Below, in pieces: positions 16,681-23,928 of a stretch of DNA of 43,056 bases. A program made the position numbers and the translations under genes. Source of the stretch: Gammaproteobacteria bacterium UBA2810 (GTDB taxonomy: Bacteria > Pseudomonadota > Gammaproteobacteria > Enterobacterales > Succinivibrionaceae); assembly GCA_002351705.1 (NCBI GenBank), contig DEHC01000071.1, positions 1 to 43,056 of the forward strand, written 5' to 3'. The notes below the pieces were generated by a model that saw only the letters and a program-made list of their open reading frames with translations, made no database searches and was not told where the DNA came from. Each line of letters opens with the position of its first letter. The first letter of the stretch is position 1.

Positions 16681-17676
16681 ATGAACTACAGATGCGTATT
16701 TTTCATGAAGGAGGACGGCAGCAGCTGGTTTGCGGGAAGCGTCATACCTGAAATCCTCAGCACGGTCCTCGTGAGGACCGGCAGCCCTGACGTCTCAGCC
16801 TACGCGCCTGACGGCGGCAGGGCGGATCTGCCTGACGCCGGCTCCGCAAGGATTTTTCCGGACTTCAGCATCCTCGCGTCTGACCGCACCATGCGGAGCA
16901 TCAGGCTGTACGCCTCGTCCTTCATGAGGCAGGGCTTCATTGTGCCGGGCGCCGGTCTCGGCCCCGGCGCGCTCGCCCTGATAAGGGAGCGGATCACAGA
17001 CGAGGCGGCTGATCTGCTTTTCCCGGACAGGGGCATGAGCGAGGCGCCGAACTTCCGGGAGCTCTCCTGGTCGTGCTCCGGGATCTACGAAAGCCTCGCC
17101 GATGACGCCTCGGCCTGGCCGTGGAAGGAGACAGAGGAGACGGCGAAGGGCACCGTGCCGTACTGCCTCAGAATAGCTGCCGAGCCTGACTGCTTCAGGC
17201 TCAAAGGAAATGCTGATCCGTTCTTCAATTACGAGTCGCTCCTGAGGGGCTGCTTCGCTGACGACAGCCGTGACGCGCTCCCCGGGGGAGGGCATCTCCT
17301 GAGGGCTGATCACATCTCGTCGGTCCTTTACCGCAGCAGCCAGAGGCAGACCGCGCTCAAGGCGTTCAGCGTCTTCAACCGCTGGTTCTCCTACAGCCGC
17401 GATGACGTGTTCGGGAAGGGCACCATGCTCCCGCTCTCCGGGAGAAGGGTGAACTTCCGTACCGAGATCCTCCGCGAGACCCCCGCGATGGAGGCCTATG
17501 AGAATCCCTGGAAGGCAGGCGAGCGGATCCTCGTGAGCAGGGACAGCAAAAGCGTCTTCGTGAGCGAGGGCGGCTGGGTCCTCTTCTCGACCGAGGAGCT
17601 CTCGAGGGCGCCAGATCCGGCGCTCTGCCCGAACACCGCGGGCGAGTTCAGGGAGGCCTACCGGGCAAAGGACTAG
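16681..17676 (+). CDS. Unrecognised protein downstream of tamB
   Basis: A 331-residue protein starting 11 bases after the tamB stop, so probably in the same transcript. I recognise no family. It has no signal peptide, long hydrophobic helix or clear catalytic motif. It begins MNYRCVFFMKEDG and contains several aromatic- and cysteine-bearing stretches (FRELSWSCSGIYESL, FFNYESLLRGCF, FSVFNRWFSYSRDDVFGKG), and it ends with a short basic tail. Base and codon use match the neighbours, which argues for an old resident gene, not a recent import. The ribosome-binding site is weak (GAGCGG, about 9 bases before ATG). A role linked to TamAB or to the following sbcB cannot be told from position alone. 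Confidence 0.75.
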   Translation: MNYRCVFFMKEDGSSWFAGSVIPEILSTVLVRTGSPDVSAYAPDGGRADLPDAGSARIFPDFSILASDRTMRSIRLYASSFMRQGFIVPGAGLGPGALALIRERITDEAADLLFPDRGMSEAPNFRELSWSCSGIYESLADDASAWPWKETEETAKGTVPYCLRIAAEPDCFRLKGNADPFFNYESLLRGCFADDSRDALPGGGHLLRADHISSVLYRSSQRQTALKAFSVFNRWFSYSRDDVFGKGTMLPLSGRRVNFRTEILRETPAMEAYENPWKAGERILVSRDSKSVFVSEGGWVLFSTEELSRAPDPALCPNTAGEFREAYRAKD

Positions 17677-17795
17677 GCAGCTCCGTGTCCCCGCCTCCCA
17701 TTCAGTGCACTGCAGCGCTCCGGATTGCATGACTTTTGATATCATACCGGGCTCAGGCCGGGCGGGCGTGACCGGCGTTAAAACCAGGGAGAGCG

Positions 17796-19253
17796 ATGAT
17801 GAGCGGCCTTAAGTTTTTCTTCTACGATCTCGAGACCTTCGGGAGGGACCGCTTCCGCCTCCGGCAGGCCGAGTTCGCCTACTGCGTCACCGACAGCAGC
17901 CTGAAGCCCGTTGAGGGGATGAGCGGCTCGATCTACTGCGCCATGCCGCCCGATCTCCTCCCCGATCCCGAGTCGGTCATGGTCACCGGCATCACGCCCC
18001 GCGAGGCTGCGGAGAAGGGCTTCTGCGAAAGCGAGTACGTGAGGAGGATCATCTCCGTGTTCCCGGAGAGCGATGTCTGCTTCACGGGCTACAACAACGT
18101 GAAGTTCGATGACGAGTGCATGAGGGCGCTCTTCTACCGGAACTTCGAGGACCCCTACCTCATGAGCAGCTACTTCAGGAACTACTCGAGGCTCGACATC
18201 CTCCCTCTCGTGAGGTCCTGCCACGCGCTCTATCCGGAGACCTTCCGCTGCGCCGTGAAGGAGGACGGGGTGCCTTCATTCAGGCTCACGGAGCTCACCT
18301 CGCTCAACGATCTCAACCACGATCACGCCCATGAGGCGCTCTCCGATGTCATGGCGACCATATCCGTTGCGGGGCTCATCAGGGAGAGGAGGCCTCAGTT
18401 CTGGGATCTCTTCTTCAGGATGCGGAGCAGACAGGAGTTCTCGGCGGAGGCAGACCGGCTCATAGCGCTCCGCCGTCCGGCATTCGCCGTCTCAACCTCA
18501 TTCCCGGGGGAGAATGCCTACTCGGCGCTCGTCCTTCCGCTCATGAAGGTCAACCTTTCCGGGGCGGAGAAGGTCGCCTGCCTGAACCTCTCGTCAGATC
18601 CCGGAAGGCTCCTTAACCATCCTGATCCCAGATCATTCAGCATGCACCGGGAGTTTGACGAGGCCTCGGGGCGCTGCAGCGGGACATCACTCCAGGACTT
18701 CAATATCGTTCTCTTCAATGAGAACCGCTGCGAGTGCCTCTTTGACCTGAGCCTCCTCTCTCCCGGGAGGGCGGCGGAGCTGCGCCTCGATATGGATGAG
18801 GCCGAGCGCAACGCTGCCGTTTACCTTAAGGAGATCGCGAAGGCAAAGCTGGCCGTACGGGTGCTTTCCGAGAAGGATGCTGCTGACAACGCCCAGGACG
18901 GGCGGAACAGGAGCCCGGAGGAGTGCCTCTATGACGGCTTCATCTCCCGCGAGGACAAGGGGCTCGAGAAGTACTTCCACTCGCTCGAGAGAAAGGATCC
19001 CCGGGCAATGCTTGACGTCGTGTTCGGTGACGAGAGGCTAAACCGCATGGTGAAGCACTATTTTGCGAGGAACCTCGAGGAGCACCTGACCGAGGAGGAG
19101 CGCGCAAGGTGGCATGAGTACTGCCGGAGGCACATCAGGGCAGAGAGCGGCGCCTACCTCGCGAGAATAGCGGAGCTCGAGAAGGAGCACGCGGATGACA
19201 GCGGAAAGCTCGCGCTCCTCAGGGAGCTGCGCACCCTCGCGGAATGCCAGTGA
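17796..19253 (+). CDS. sbcB: Exonuclease I (SbcB)
   Basis: Single-strand-specific 3'-5' DNA exonuclease of recombination and mismatch repair, 485 residues (E. coli 475). The DEDDh catalytic set is visible: FYDLETFG supplies D11 and E13, GYNNVKFDDE (98-107) supplies the next aspartate, and HAHEALSDVMATI gives H179 and D184. Conserved blocks LVRSCHALYPE and PSFRLTELT match E. coli ExoI, as do the SH3-like and C-terminal regions in outline. The start is MMSG with GGGAGAG just upstream; ATG 17799 is equally possible. The C-terminal 100 residues are charged and less similar, ending EHLTEEERARWHEYCRRH before a helical tail. Confidence 0.95.
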   Translation: MMSGLKFFFYDLETFGRDRFRLRQAEFAYCVTDSSLKPVEGMSGSIYCAMPPDLLPDPESVMVTGITPREAAEKGFCESEYVRRIISVFPESDVCFTGYNNVKFDDECMRALFYRNFEDPYLMSSYFRNYSRLDILPLVRSCHALYPETFRCAVKEDGVPSFRLTELTSLNDLNHDHAHEALSDVMATISVAGLIRERRPQFWDLFFRMRSRQEFSAEADRLIALRRPAFAVSTSFPGENAYSALVLPLMKVNLSGAEKVACLNLSSDPGRLLNHPDPRSFSMHREFDEASGRCSGTSLQDFNIVLFNENRCECLFDLSLLSPGRAAELRLDMDEAERNAAVYLKEIAKAKLAVRVLSEKDAADNAQDGRNRSPEECLYDGFISREDKGLEKYFHSLERKDPRAMLDVVFGDERLNRMVKHYFARNLEEHLTEEERARWHEYCRRHIRAESGAYLARIAELEKEHADDSGKLALLRELRTLAECQ

Positions 19254-19338
19254 GATGCTCACCTGCCTGTCCGGACTGATGATTCAGCGCCTTTGATGGT
19301 AAAATCCGTAGATTGGTATTCTCTCAGGATCTCCCTAA

Positions 19339-20523
19339 ATGTCTGAAGTAAACGTCTGCTTTGCCTCCGATGACCGCTACAGCAAGTACATGTACACGGC
19401 CATGCTGTCCCTTCTCCTCAATACCAAAGCCTTCGTGCACTTTTTCATCTTCGACGGCGGCATCAGGGCGGAGAACAGGAAAGTCCTTGCGGGGCTCGCC
19501 GGGAAGCACCATTGCTCGGTGGAAATCGTGGAGTTTCCCGAGAAGCTCCGGAACATGTTCCCCGGCACCGACAAGCACCTTTCCGAGGCCATTTACTACA
19601 GGCTTTACGCCGCGACCTTCATCCCTCAGGCAGACCGTCTGGTCTACATCGACTGCGACACGCTCGTCGTCGGCGACATCGAGAAGCTCTACAATACCGA
19701 TCTCAAAGGCAACTGCATAGCAGCCGTCCCTGACGGCAACGCGAAAAAGCACATCGAGCGCCTCAAGGTTGAGCGCTACATCAACTCAGGCGTCCTCCTC
19801 ATGGATCTCGCTGCATTCAGGGCACAGCATATCGAAGATGAGTTCACCGCGTACATCAGGGAGTACTCCGCGAAAATCGCTGCGTTCCCGAAGCTCCTTA
19901 TGGAGTGCGTCACTGATCCCGCGAGCCTTCAGGAGTTTGACGCCTTAAGGAAGAGAGCAGAGTCGCATGCTGACAAGGCGGAGGCCGTGCGGGAAAAGGT
20001 CGGGAACTTCATCAGGGCCTGCGATCAGAAGTACGGGCTCGGCGAGACGAAGGTGAAGGAGCTTCTTGAGAGGCTCCTTGACTATACAGACGGCCTTGAT
20101 CACCTGGATTTCCCGGATCAGGACGTCATCAACTGCGTTCTCCGTGACCGGACATTGTACCTGGACAAGTCCTGGAACGTGCAGACCATCGGCCGCCACA
20201 GATCCTATATTGCCGGGTTTGACAGGCCTGAGTCGGAGAAGAACATCATCCACTATATCGTGAGGAAGCCCTGGCGCTACCACTGCCACTCGCCGTACCA
20301 GGGGCTCTGGTTCTCGTATTTCGCGAAGACTCCCTGGAAGCTCGAGGCCCTCTACTGGTACGTCATCTGCCTCATCAAGTTCTTCTACTACAGGCGGGAC
20401 GTGGGCGCCGATGAGGTCTGGTACAGGATCCTCGGGGTGAACGCCATAAAGTGCAGGACCGAATCTGACGCTGACGGGCATGAGCACGTCGCGGAGCGCC
20501 GCCTGTTCGGCATAAAAATCTAG
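19339..20523 (+). CDS. GT8-family glycosyltransferase
   Basis: Predicted retaining glycosyltransferase of the LPS galactosyl/glucosyltransferase type, transferring a hexose from a UDP-sugar in the cytoplasm. The protein is 394 residues. Key elements are the N-terminal VNVCFASDDRYSKYM (nucleotide-sugar pocket), the DxD metal motif Y-I-DCD-T (104-108), YINSGVLLMDL (147-157), FPDQDVINCV (258-267) and HYIVRKPWRYH (305-315, the family HxxGxxKPW variant). About 85 residues between 168 and 252 are an insertion not usual in minimal GT8 proteins and look helical and charged. It is first in a three-gene unit with two membrane proteins, which suggests surface glycan modification. Acceptor unknown. Confidence 0.88.
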   Translation: MSEVNVCFASDDRYSKYMYTAMLSLLLNTKAFVHFFIFDGGIRAENRKVLAGLAGKHHCSVEIVEFPEKLRNMFPGTDKHLSEAIYYRLYAATFIPQADRLVYIDCDTLVVGDIEKLYNTDLKGNCIAAVPDGNAKKHIERLKVERYINSGVLLMDLAAFRAQHIEDEFTAYIREYSAKIAAFPKLLMECVTDPASLQEFDALRKRAESHADKAEAVREKVGNFIRACDQKYGLGETKVKELLERLLDYTDGLDHLDFPDQDVINCVLRDRTLYLDKSWNVQTIGRHRSYIAGFDRPESEKNIIHYIVRKPWRYHCHSPYQGLWFSYFAKTPWKLEALYWYVICLIKFFYYRRDVGADEVWYRILGVNAIKCRTESDADGHEHVAERRLFGIKI

Positions 20524-20530
20524 CCCTGCC

Positions 20531-21037
20531 ATGCCGGGAAACAGCGGATTTGCCGGAGAGCGCGTGAACGGAACCCCCAGGTTCTGCAGCAGAAGCGAGG
20601 CAGTCATCATATTCTCCATCATGATCCTGAGCCTCGCGGCGGCCGCGCTTTTTTACCTGTACATGGCCGCTCCCCGTGAGACCGCACCTTCGGGCTTTAC
20701 GCCCATAGAGCCGCAGGGCTCCTTAGTGAAGGCTGAGCGCAGCGGCAGCACGGTCAGCATCTCCGGGTGGCATGTCGCCAAGGGGCAGGACTCATCGAGG
20801 CAGCTTGAGAAGGAAATCGTGCTCCTGAGCCGGGAGGCATGCTATGCGTATCCGGTACAGTACATCGAGAGGCCTGACATCGCGGAGGCCTACGGCAGCA
20901 GGTTCCTGAGGTCCGGCTATGCGCTGCAGGCAGACAGCAGGTTTCTCGGAAAAGGCAGGTACAGGCTTTACCTCAGGTATGTCTATAACGGCAGGAAGTT
21001 TGTATCGGATCTGAATAAGGAAATAATTCTGGAATGA
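20531..21037 (+). CDS. Small membrane-anchored protein of the GT8 cassette
   Basis: A 168-residue protein of unknown family. One strong membrane helix at about 25-46 (VIIFSIMILSLAAAALFYLY) is followed by about 120 residues that would face the periplasm. This part looks beta-rich (GSTVSISGWHVAKG, RYRLYLRYVYNGRKFV) and could be a small binding or scaffold domain. The start at 20531 lacks a ribosome-binding site. GTG 20564 follows GGAGAG at good spacing and may be the true start, leaving 157 residues. It begins 7 bases after the GT8 stop and overlaps the next gene by 4 bases (ATGA), so the three are one operon. Confidence 0.75.
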   Translation: MPGNSGFAGERVNGTPRFCSRSEAVIIFSIMILSLAAAALFYLYMAAPRETAPSGFTPIEPQGSLVKAERSGSTVSISGWHVAKGQDSSRQLEKEIVLLSREACYAYPVQYIERPDIAEAYGSRFLRSGYALQADSRFLGKGRYRLYLRYVYNGRKFVSDLNKEIILE

Positions 21038-22314
21038 AAATGGTCAGGAAACTCCAGATTATCAACCTGCTGCTCTTCTCGCTTCTGATCCTGTACTTCA
21101 ATTACGCAGCCGGCCTCAGTAACTTCGACGACGGATGGGCAGAATCGCAGGGCATAAGCTGGGACTCCGTCGCGAACCTCTACCGCTGGTGGTCAGGGCG
21201 TGTCATAGCCTATGTGCTGCAGGTTTTCATGATTCACCATACGCTTGTGTTCAGAATCATGAACTCCGCAGTGATGATCGCGATGCCTTTCCTGACCTGG
21301 ATACTCCTGGACAGGAGCAGGAAGCTCCGGAACCTCACCGTCTGCGTCCTGCTGTTCCTCCTCTATGACTATACCGAAATGCGCACGGCCGGCATAGTGA
21401 CCACTTATGTGACCTACTACTGGGGCCTCCTGGCCAATATCCTGTTCTATATATTCCTCAGGCAGTACCTGAAGGCTGACAGCGGCATAAATGCGCACCT
21501 GTTCACTGCCATTGCGGCCGGGATCATTGCCTTCAACAGCGAGATCGGATCGCTCATCAATACGGCAATACTTTCAGCATTCCTGATTGCTGATTATTGC
21601 AGCCGCAGGATCGTGAATAAAAAGCTGCTCCTGATGCTTCTCGTGGCGGCGCTCTCCCTGGCGTTTTTCCTCACCTGCCCGGGCCTCAGGAACCGGAGCA
21701 TGTCAGAGACCGTGACCTGGCTTCCGGAGTTCTCCTCCTTCACGCCGGTCTACAAGTTCTACCTCGGCTTCTCGGAAACCTTGCTTTACTACTTCGGCGA
21801 CAGGCGGCCGGCCACAATGCTTTTCCTGCTGGGGGCACTCCTTATAAGCGCAGGAAACAGAGTGCTGAGAAAGGAGCTGGCTGCAATATACGTCGTCATG
21901 ATACTGTTCTGCCTCTCGGGGTTTGCGATCGTGAACAGCAGCCCTGACGGCCTTATTGTTAATTTCTCAAACGCAGGCTGCCTTAAGGCTTATCTCTTCC
22001 TGGCCTTCCTGCTCTCCTCCTTCCTGTTCATGGTACTTATCATCTGCAGGCTTTTTGAGGATAATCCAAGGATGCTTCTTCTTACGCTTATGGTCATGCT
22101 CCTCGGCATCCTGAGCAGGATAGTTGTCGGGTTCTCGCCTACTCTGTACGCGTCAGCGACCAGGACCTTCATGTACTGCGATTTTGCCCTCCTGGTCACC
22201 GGCTATCTTGTCCTGAACCAGGCAAAGCCGCAGGCGAGTGAGAGGTCCATGCTTCTGATTACTTTGCTTGCATATCCGTATTTCATAAGGAACCTGCTCC
22301 GCCACCTGAACTGA
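21034..22314 (+). CDS. Polytopic membrane protein, GtrII/DUF6056-like
   Basis: A 426-residue inner-membrane protein with about ten to twelve predicted helices. The first loop carries FDDGWAESQGISWDSVANLYRWWSGR split across acidic and aromatic residues, and a later segment reads GIVTTYVTYYWGLLANI. This arrangement resembles DUF6056 and GtrII-type proteins, which transfer sugars from a lipid carrier to O-antigen or related glycans on the periplasmic side. The assignment rests on pattern and context, so it is moderate. Its start overlaps the preceding gene stop. With the GT8 enzyme and small anchored protein it could form a glycan-decorating cassette, although no GtrA/GtrB-type bactoprenol steps are seen nearby. 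Confidence 0.72.
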   Translation: MKMVRKLQIINLLLFSLLILYFNYAAGLSNFDDGWAESQGISWDSVANLYRWWSGRVIAYVLQVFMIHHTLVFRIMNSAVMIAMPFLTWILLDRSRKLRNLTVCVLLFLLYDYTEMRTAGIVTTYVTYYWGLLANILFYIFLRQYLKADSGINAHLFTAIAAGIIAFNSEIGSLINTAILSAFLIADYCSRRIVNKKLLLMLLVAALSLAFFLTCPGLRNRSMSETVTWLPEFSSFTPVYKFYLGFSETLLYYFGDRRPATMLFLLGALLISAGNRVLRKELAAIYVVMILFCLSGFAIVNSSPDGLIVNFSNAGCLKAYLFLAFLLSSFLFMVLIICRLFEDNPRMLLLTLMVMLLGILSRIVVGFSPTLYASATRTFMYCDFALLVTGYLVLNQAKPQASERSMLLITLLAYPYFIRNLLRHLN

Positions 22315-22363
22315 GGCAGCGAGCTGCGCGGGAAAGTCAGTGCGGGGATCAGGAATGCCGTAT

Positions 22364-22397
22364 CAGGAATCTGCTGCAAGCTTGCAGTAAATTCCTG
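22364..22397. repeat. 34-bp palindrome, copy 1
   Basis: Two 17-bp arms meet at AAG/CTT. The arms match except at two positions, and the central 14 bases CTGCAAGCTTGCAG are perfect. It ends 19 bases before the ATPase ATG. Copies 2 and 3 lie after that gene. Confidence 0.9.
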
Positions 22398-22416
22398 ACA
22401 GAAACAGGATAAATCC

Positions 22417-23672
22417 ATGACAGGGTATATAAAGAGGGATCGGTATCTCCGGCAGCTCATCAGCAGAAAGGATAACGGCGAGGTGAAGATCATCACCGGA
22501 AGCCGGCGCTGCGGCAAGTCCTGGCTCCTCGGCAAGCTTTACCGTGACTGGCTTGCCGGGCAGGGAGTCTCTGAGGATCACATCGTGTCCGTTTCGCTTG
22601 ATGAGGAGGCCTCTCAGACCGGCGCCTGCCCTGCTGATCCAGCAGGGCTGAGGCGCTGCCTGAGGGAGCGGATCAGGGATGACGGACGCTGTTACGTGTT
22701 CCTTGACGGGACAGAGAAGATCCCGGGCTTTGAGCGCCTGGTGAACGGCCTCAACTCAATGGGCAATACCGATGTCTATATCACCGGACCAGACTCATGT
22801 TTTCTCTCAGGCGGCATGAGCACTCTCCTCAAGGGACGCTGCGAGAGGTAAGGGTTTATCCGCTGACCTTCAGCGAGTTCTCTGATGGGAGGCGTGAGCC
22901 TCTCAGCGTGCTCTGGAAGGAGTACTGCACCTTCGGAGGCATGCCGGAACTCATGGGGCACGGGACGCCTCTGGAGAAGAGGGATCATCTTAAGCTCCTC
23001 TGGTACAGTATCTGCCTCGGTGATATCGCCCGAAGGAACCAGATAAGGAAACGCCGGGCGCTTGAGGCTGCCGCGGATCTGCTCTGCTCCTTCGTCGGAT
23101 CACCCGCAAACCCCGGCAGGATATCAGCCTCGCTCGGCACTCTGGGACTCAGCGTGAGCGATGATACCGTCAGATCCTATCTTGCCGCGCTTGAGAACGC
23201 GTGCCTCTTCAGCGGGGCGCGCCGCTTCAGCATCAGGGAGAGAAGATACTTCAGGAACATCAGGAAGTACTACATCTCTGATATCGGGCTCCTCAATGCC
23301 GGGACGGGCTTCAGAGAGCAGGATTTCCTCTGCATCATGGAGAACGTCATATTCAACGAGCTGCTCGCGAGAGGCTGGTACGTCGATACCGGTGTCGTAG
23401 AGTCGCGCGAGATGGAGAACGGAAGACAGTGGTTCCGTCAGCGCGGGGTGTGCTTCGTTGCCGAAAAGGGAGCGGACAGGGTCTATATCCAGTCATCACC
23501 CGCTGTGCCTGACGGGGCGGAGCGTGAGCTGCTGCTGAGGCCGCTCCGGATGATCCGCGATTCCTTCAGGAAAGTCGTCATCGTTGGCAGCGATATTGCC
23601 CCGTATACGGACGATTACGGTATCTCCTGGCTCGGGCTCTTCGATTTCCTGCTTGACGGGAAAGCACTCTGA
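22417..23672 (+). pseudogene. Frameshifted AAA ATPase with DUF4143 domain
   Basis: Two overlapping frames together make one DUF4143-type ATPase of about 415 residues. Frame one (22417-22851) has TGSRRCGKSWLL (Walker A) and ends GGMSTLLKGRCER at TAA 22849. Frame two carries on with REVRVYPLTFSEF, TFGGMPEL, the helix-turn region, YISDIGLLNAG and a C-terminal nuclease-like part to 23672. Normal members read STLLxGRxVEIxVYPLSF without a break, so the shift lies at about 22838-22848. The Walker B region is VFLDGTEKI where LDEIQ is usual, so the catalytic glutamate is also gone. No slippery heptamer is seen, so decay or sequencing error is more likely than programmed frameshifting. The family's cellular role is unclear. 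Confidence 0.85.
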
Positions 23673-23682
23673 GAGTATCCGG

Positions 23683-23716
23683 TCGAAATTTACTGCAAGC
23701 TTGCAGTAAATTCCTA
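23683..23716. repeat. 34-bp palindrome, copy 2
   Basis: The inner 26 bases (23687-23712) are a perfect palindrome with half-site AATTTACTGCAAG. It begins 10 bases after the ATPase pseudogene stop. Confidence 0.92.
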
Positions 23717-23763
23717 ATAGACTCAGGAATATTGGTTCACCATCTGGAGATTCTGAGGTGCAG

Positions 23764-23797
23764 CCGGAATTAACTGCATGCCTGCAGCAAATTCCTG
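23764..23797. repeat. 34-bp palindrome, copy 3 (diverged)
   Basis: The left arm CCGGAATTAACTGCATG and right arm CCTGCAGCAAATTCCTG match the half-site deduced from copies 1 and 2 at 14 and 15 of 17 positions. The arms are less perfect, but the spacing is the same. Confidence 0.75.
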
Positions 23798-23866
23798 ATT
23801 GCTGCTCTTCTCAGGCTGAACTGCCACAGGGTTCCTGTACACGGCAGTGTCTGTATCCGGAGACAG

Positions 23867-23899
23867 AAAAGGCGGGCAGAAGGAATCCCTCTGCCCGCC
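23867..23899 (-). terminator. Rho-independent terminator of valS
   Basis: On the minus strand a 10-bp perfect stem GGCGGGCAGA / TCTGCCCGCC with a 9-base loop is followed by TTTTCTGT. It starts 30 bases after the valS stop. Confidence 0.85.
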
Positions 23900-23928
23900 A
23901 TCTTCATTCTTCAGACAAGGATGAAGCG

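Noticed and set aside
17724..17745. Promoter TTGCAT / TATCAT before sbcB
   Set aside because: The two boxes are only 9 bases apart, which is too close for a sigma-70 promoter.
22831..22851. Programmed frameshift in the DUF4143 ATPase
   Set aside because: No slippery heptamer or following pseudoknot is evident, and a catalytic-site change elsewhere in the gene supports decay.
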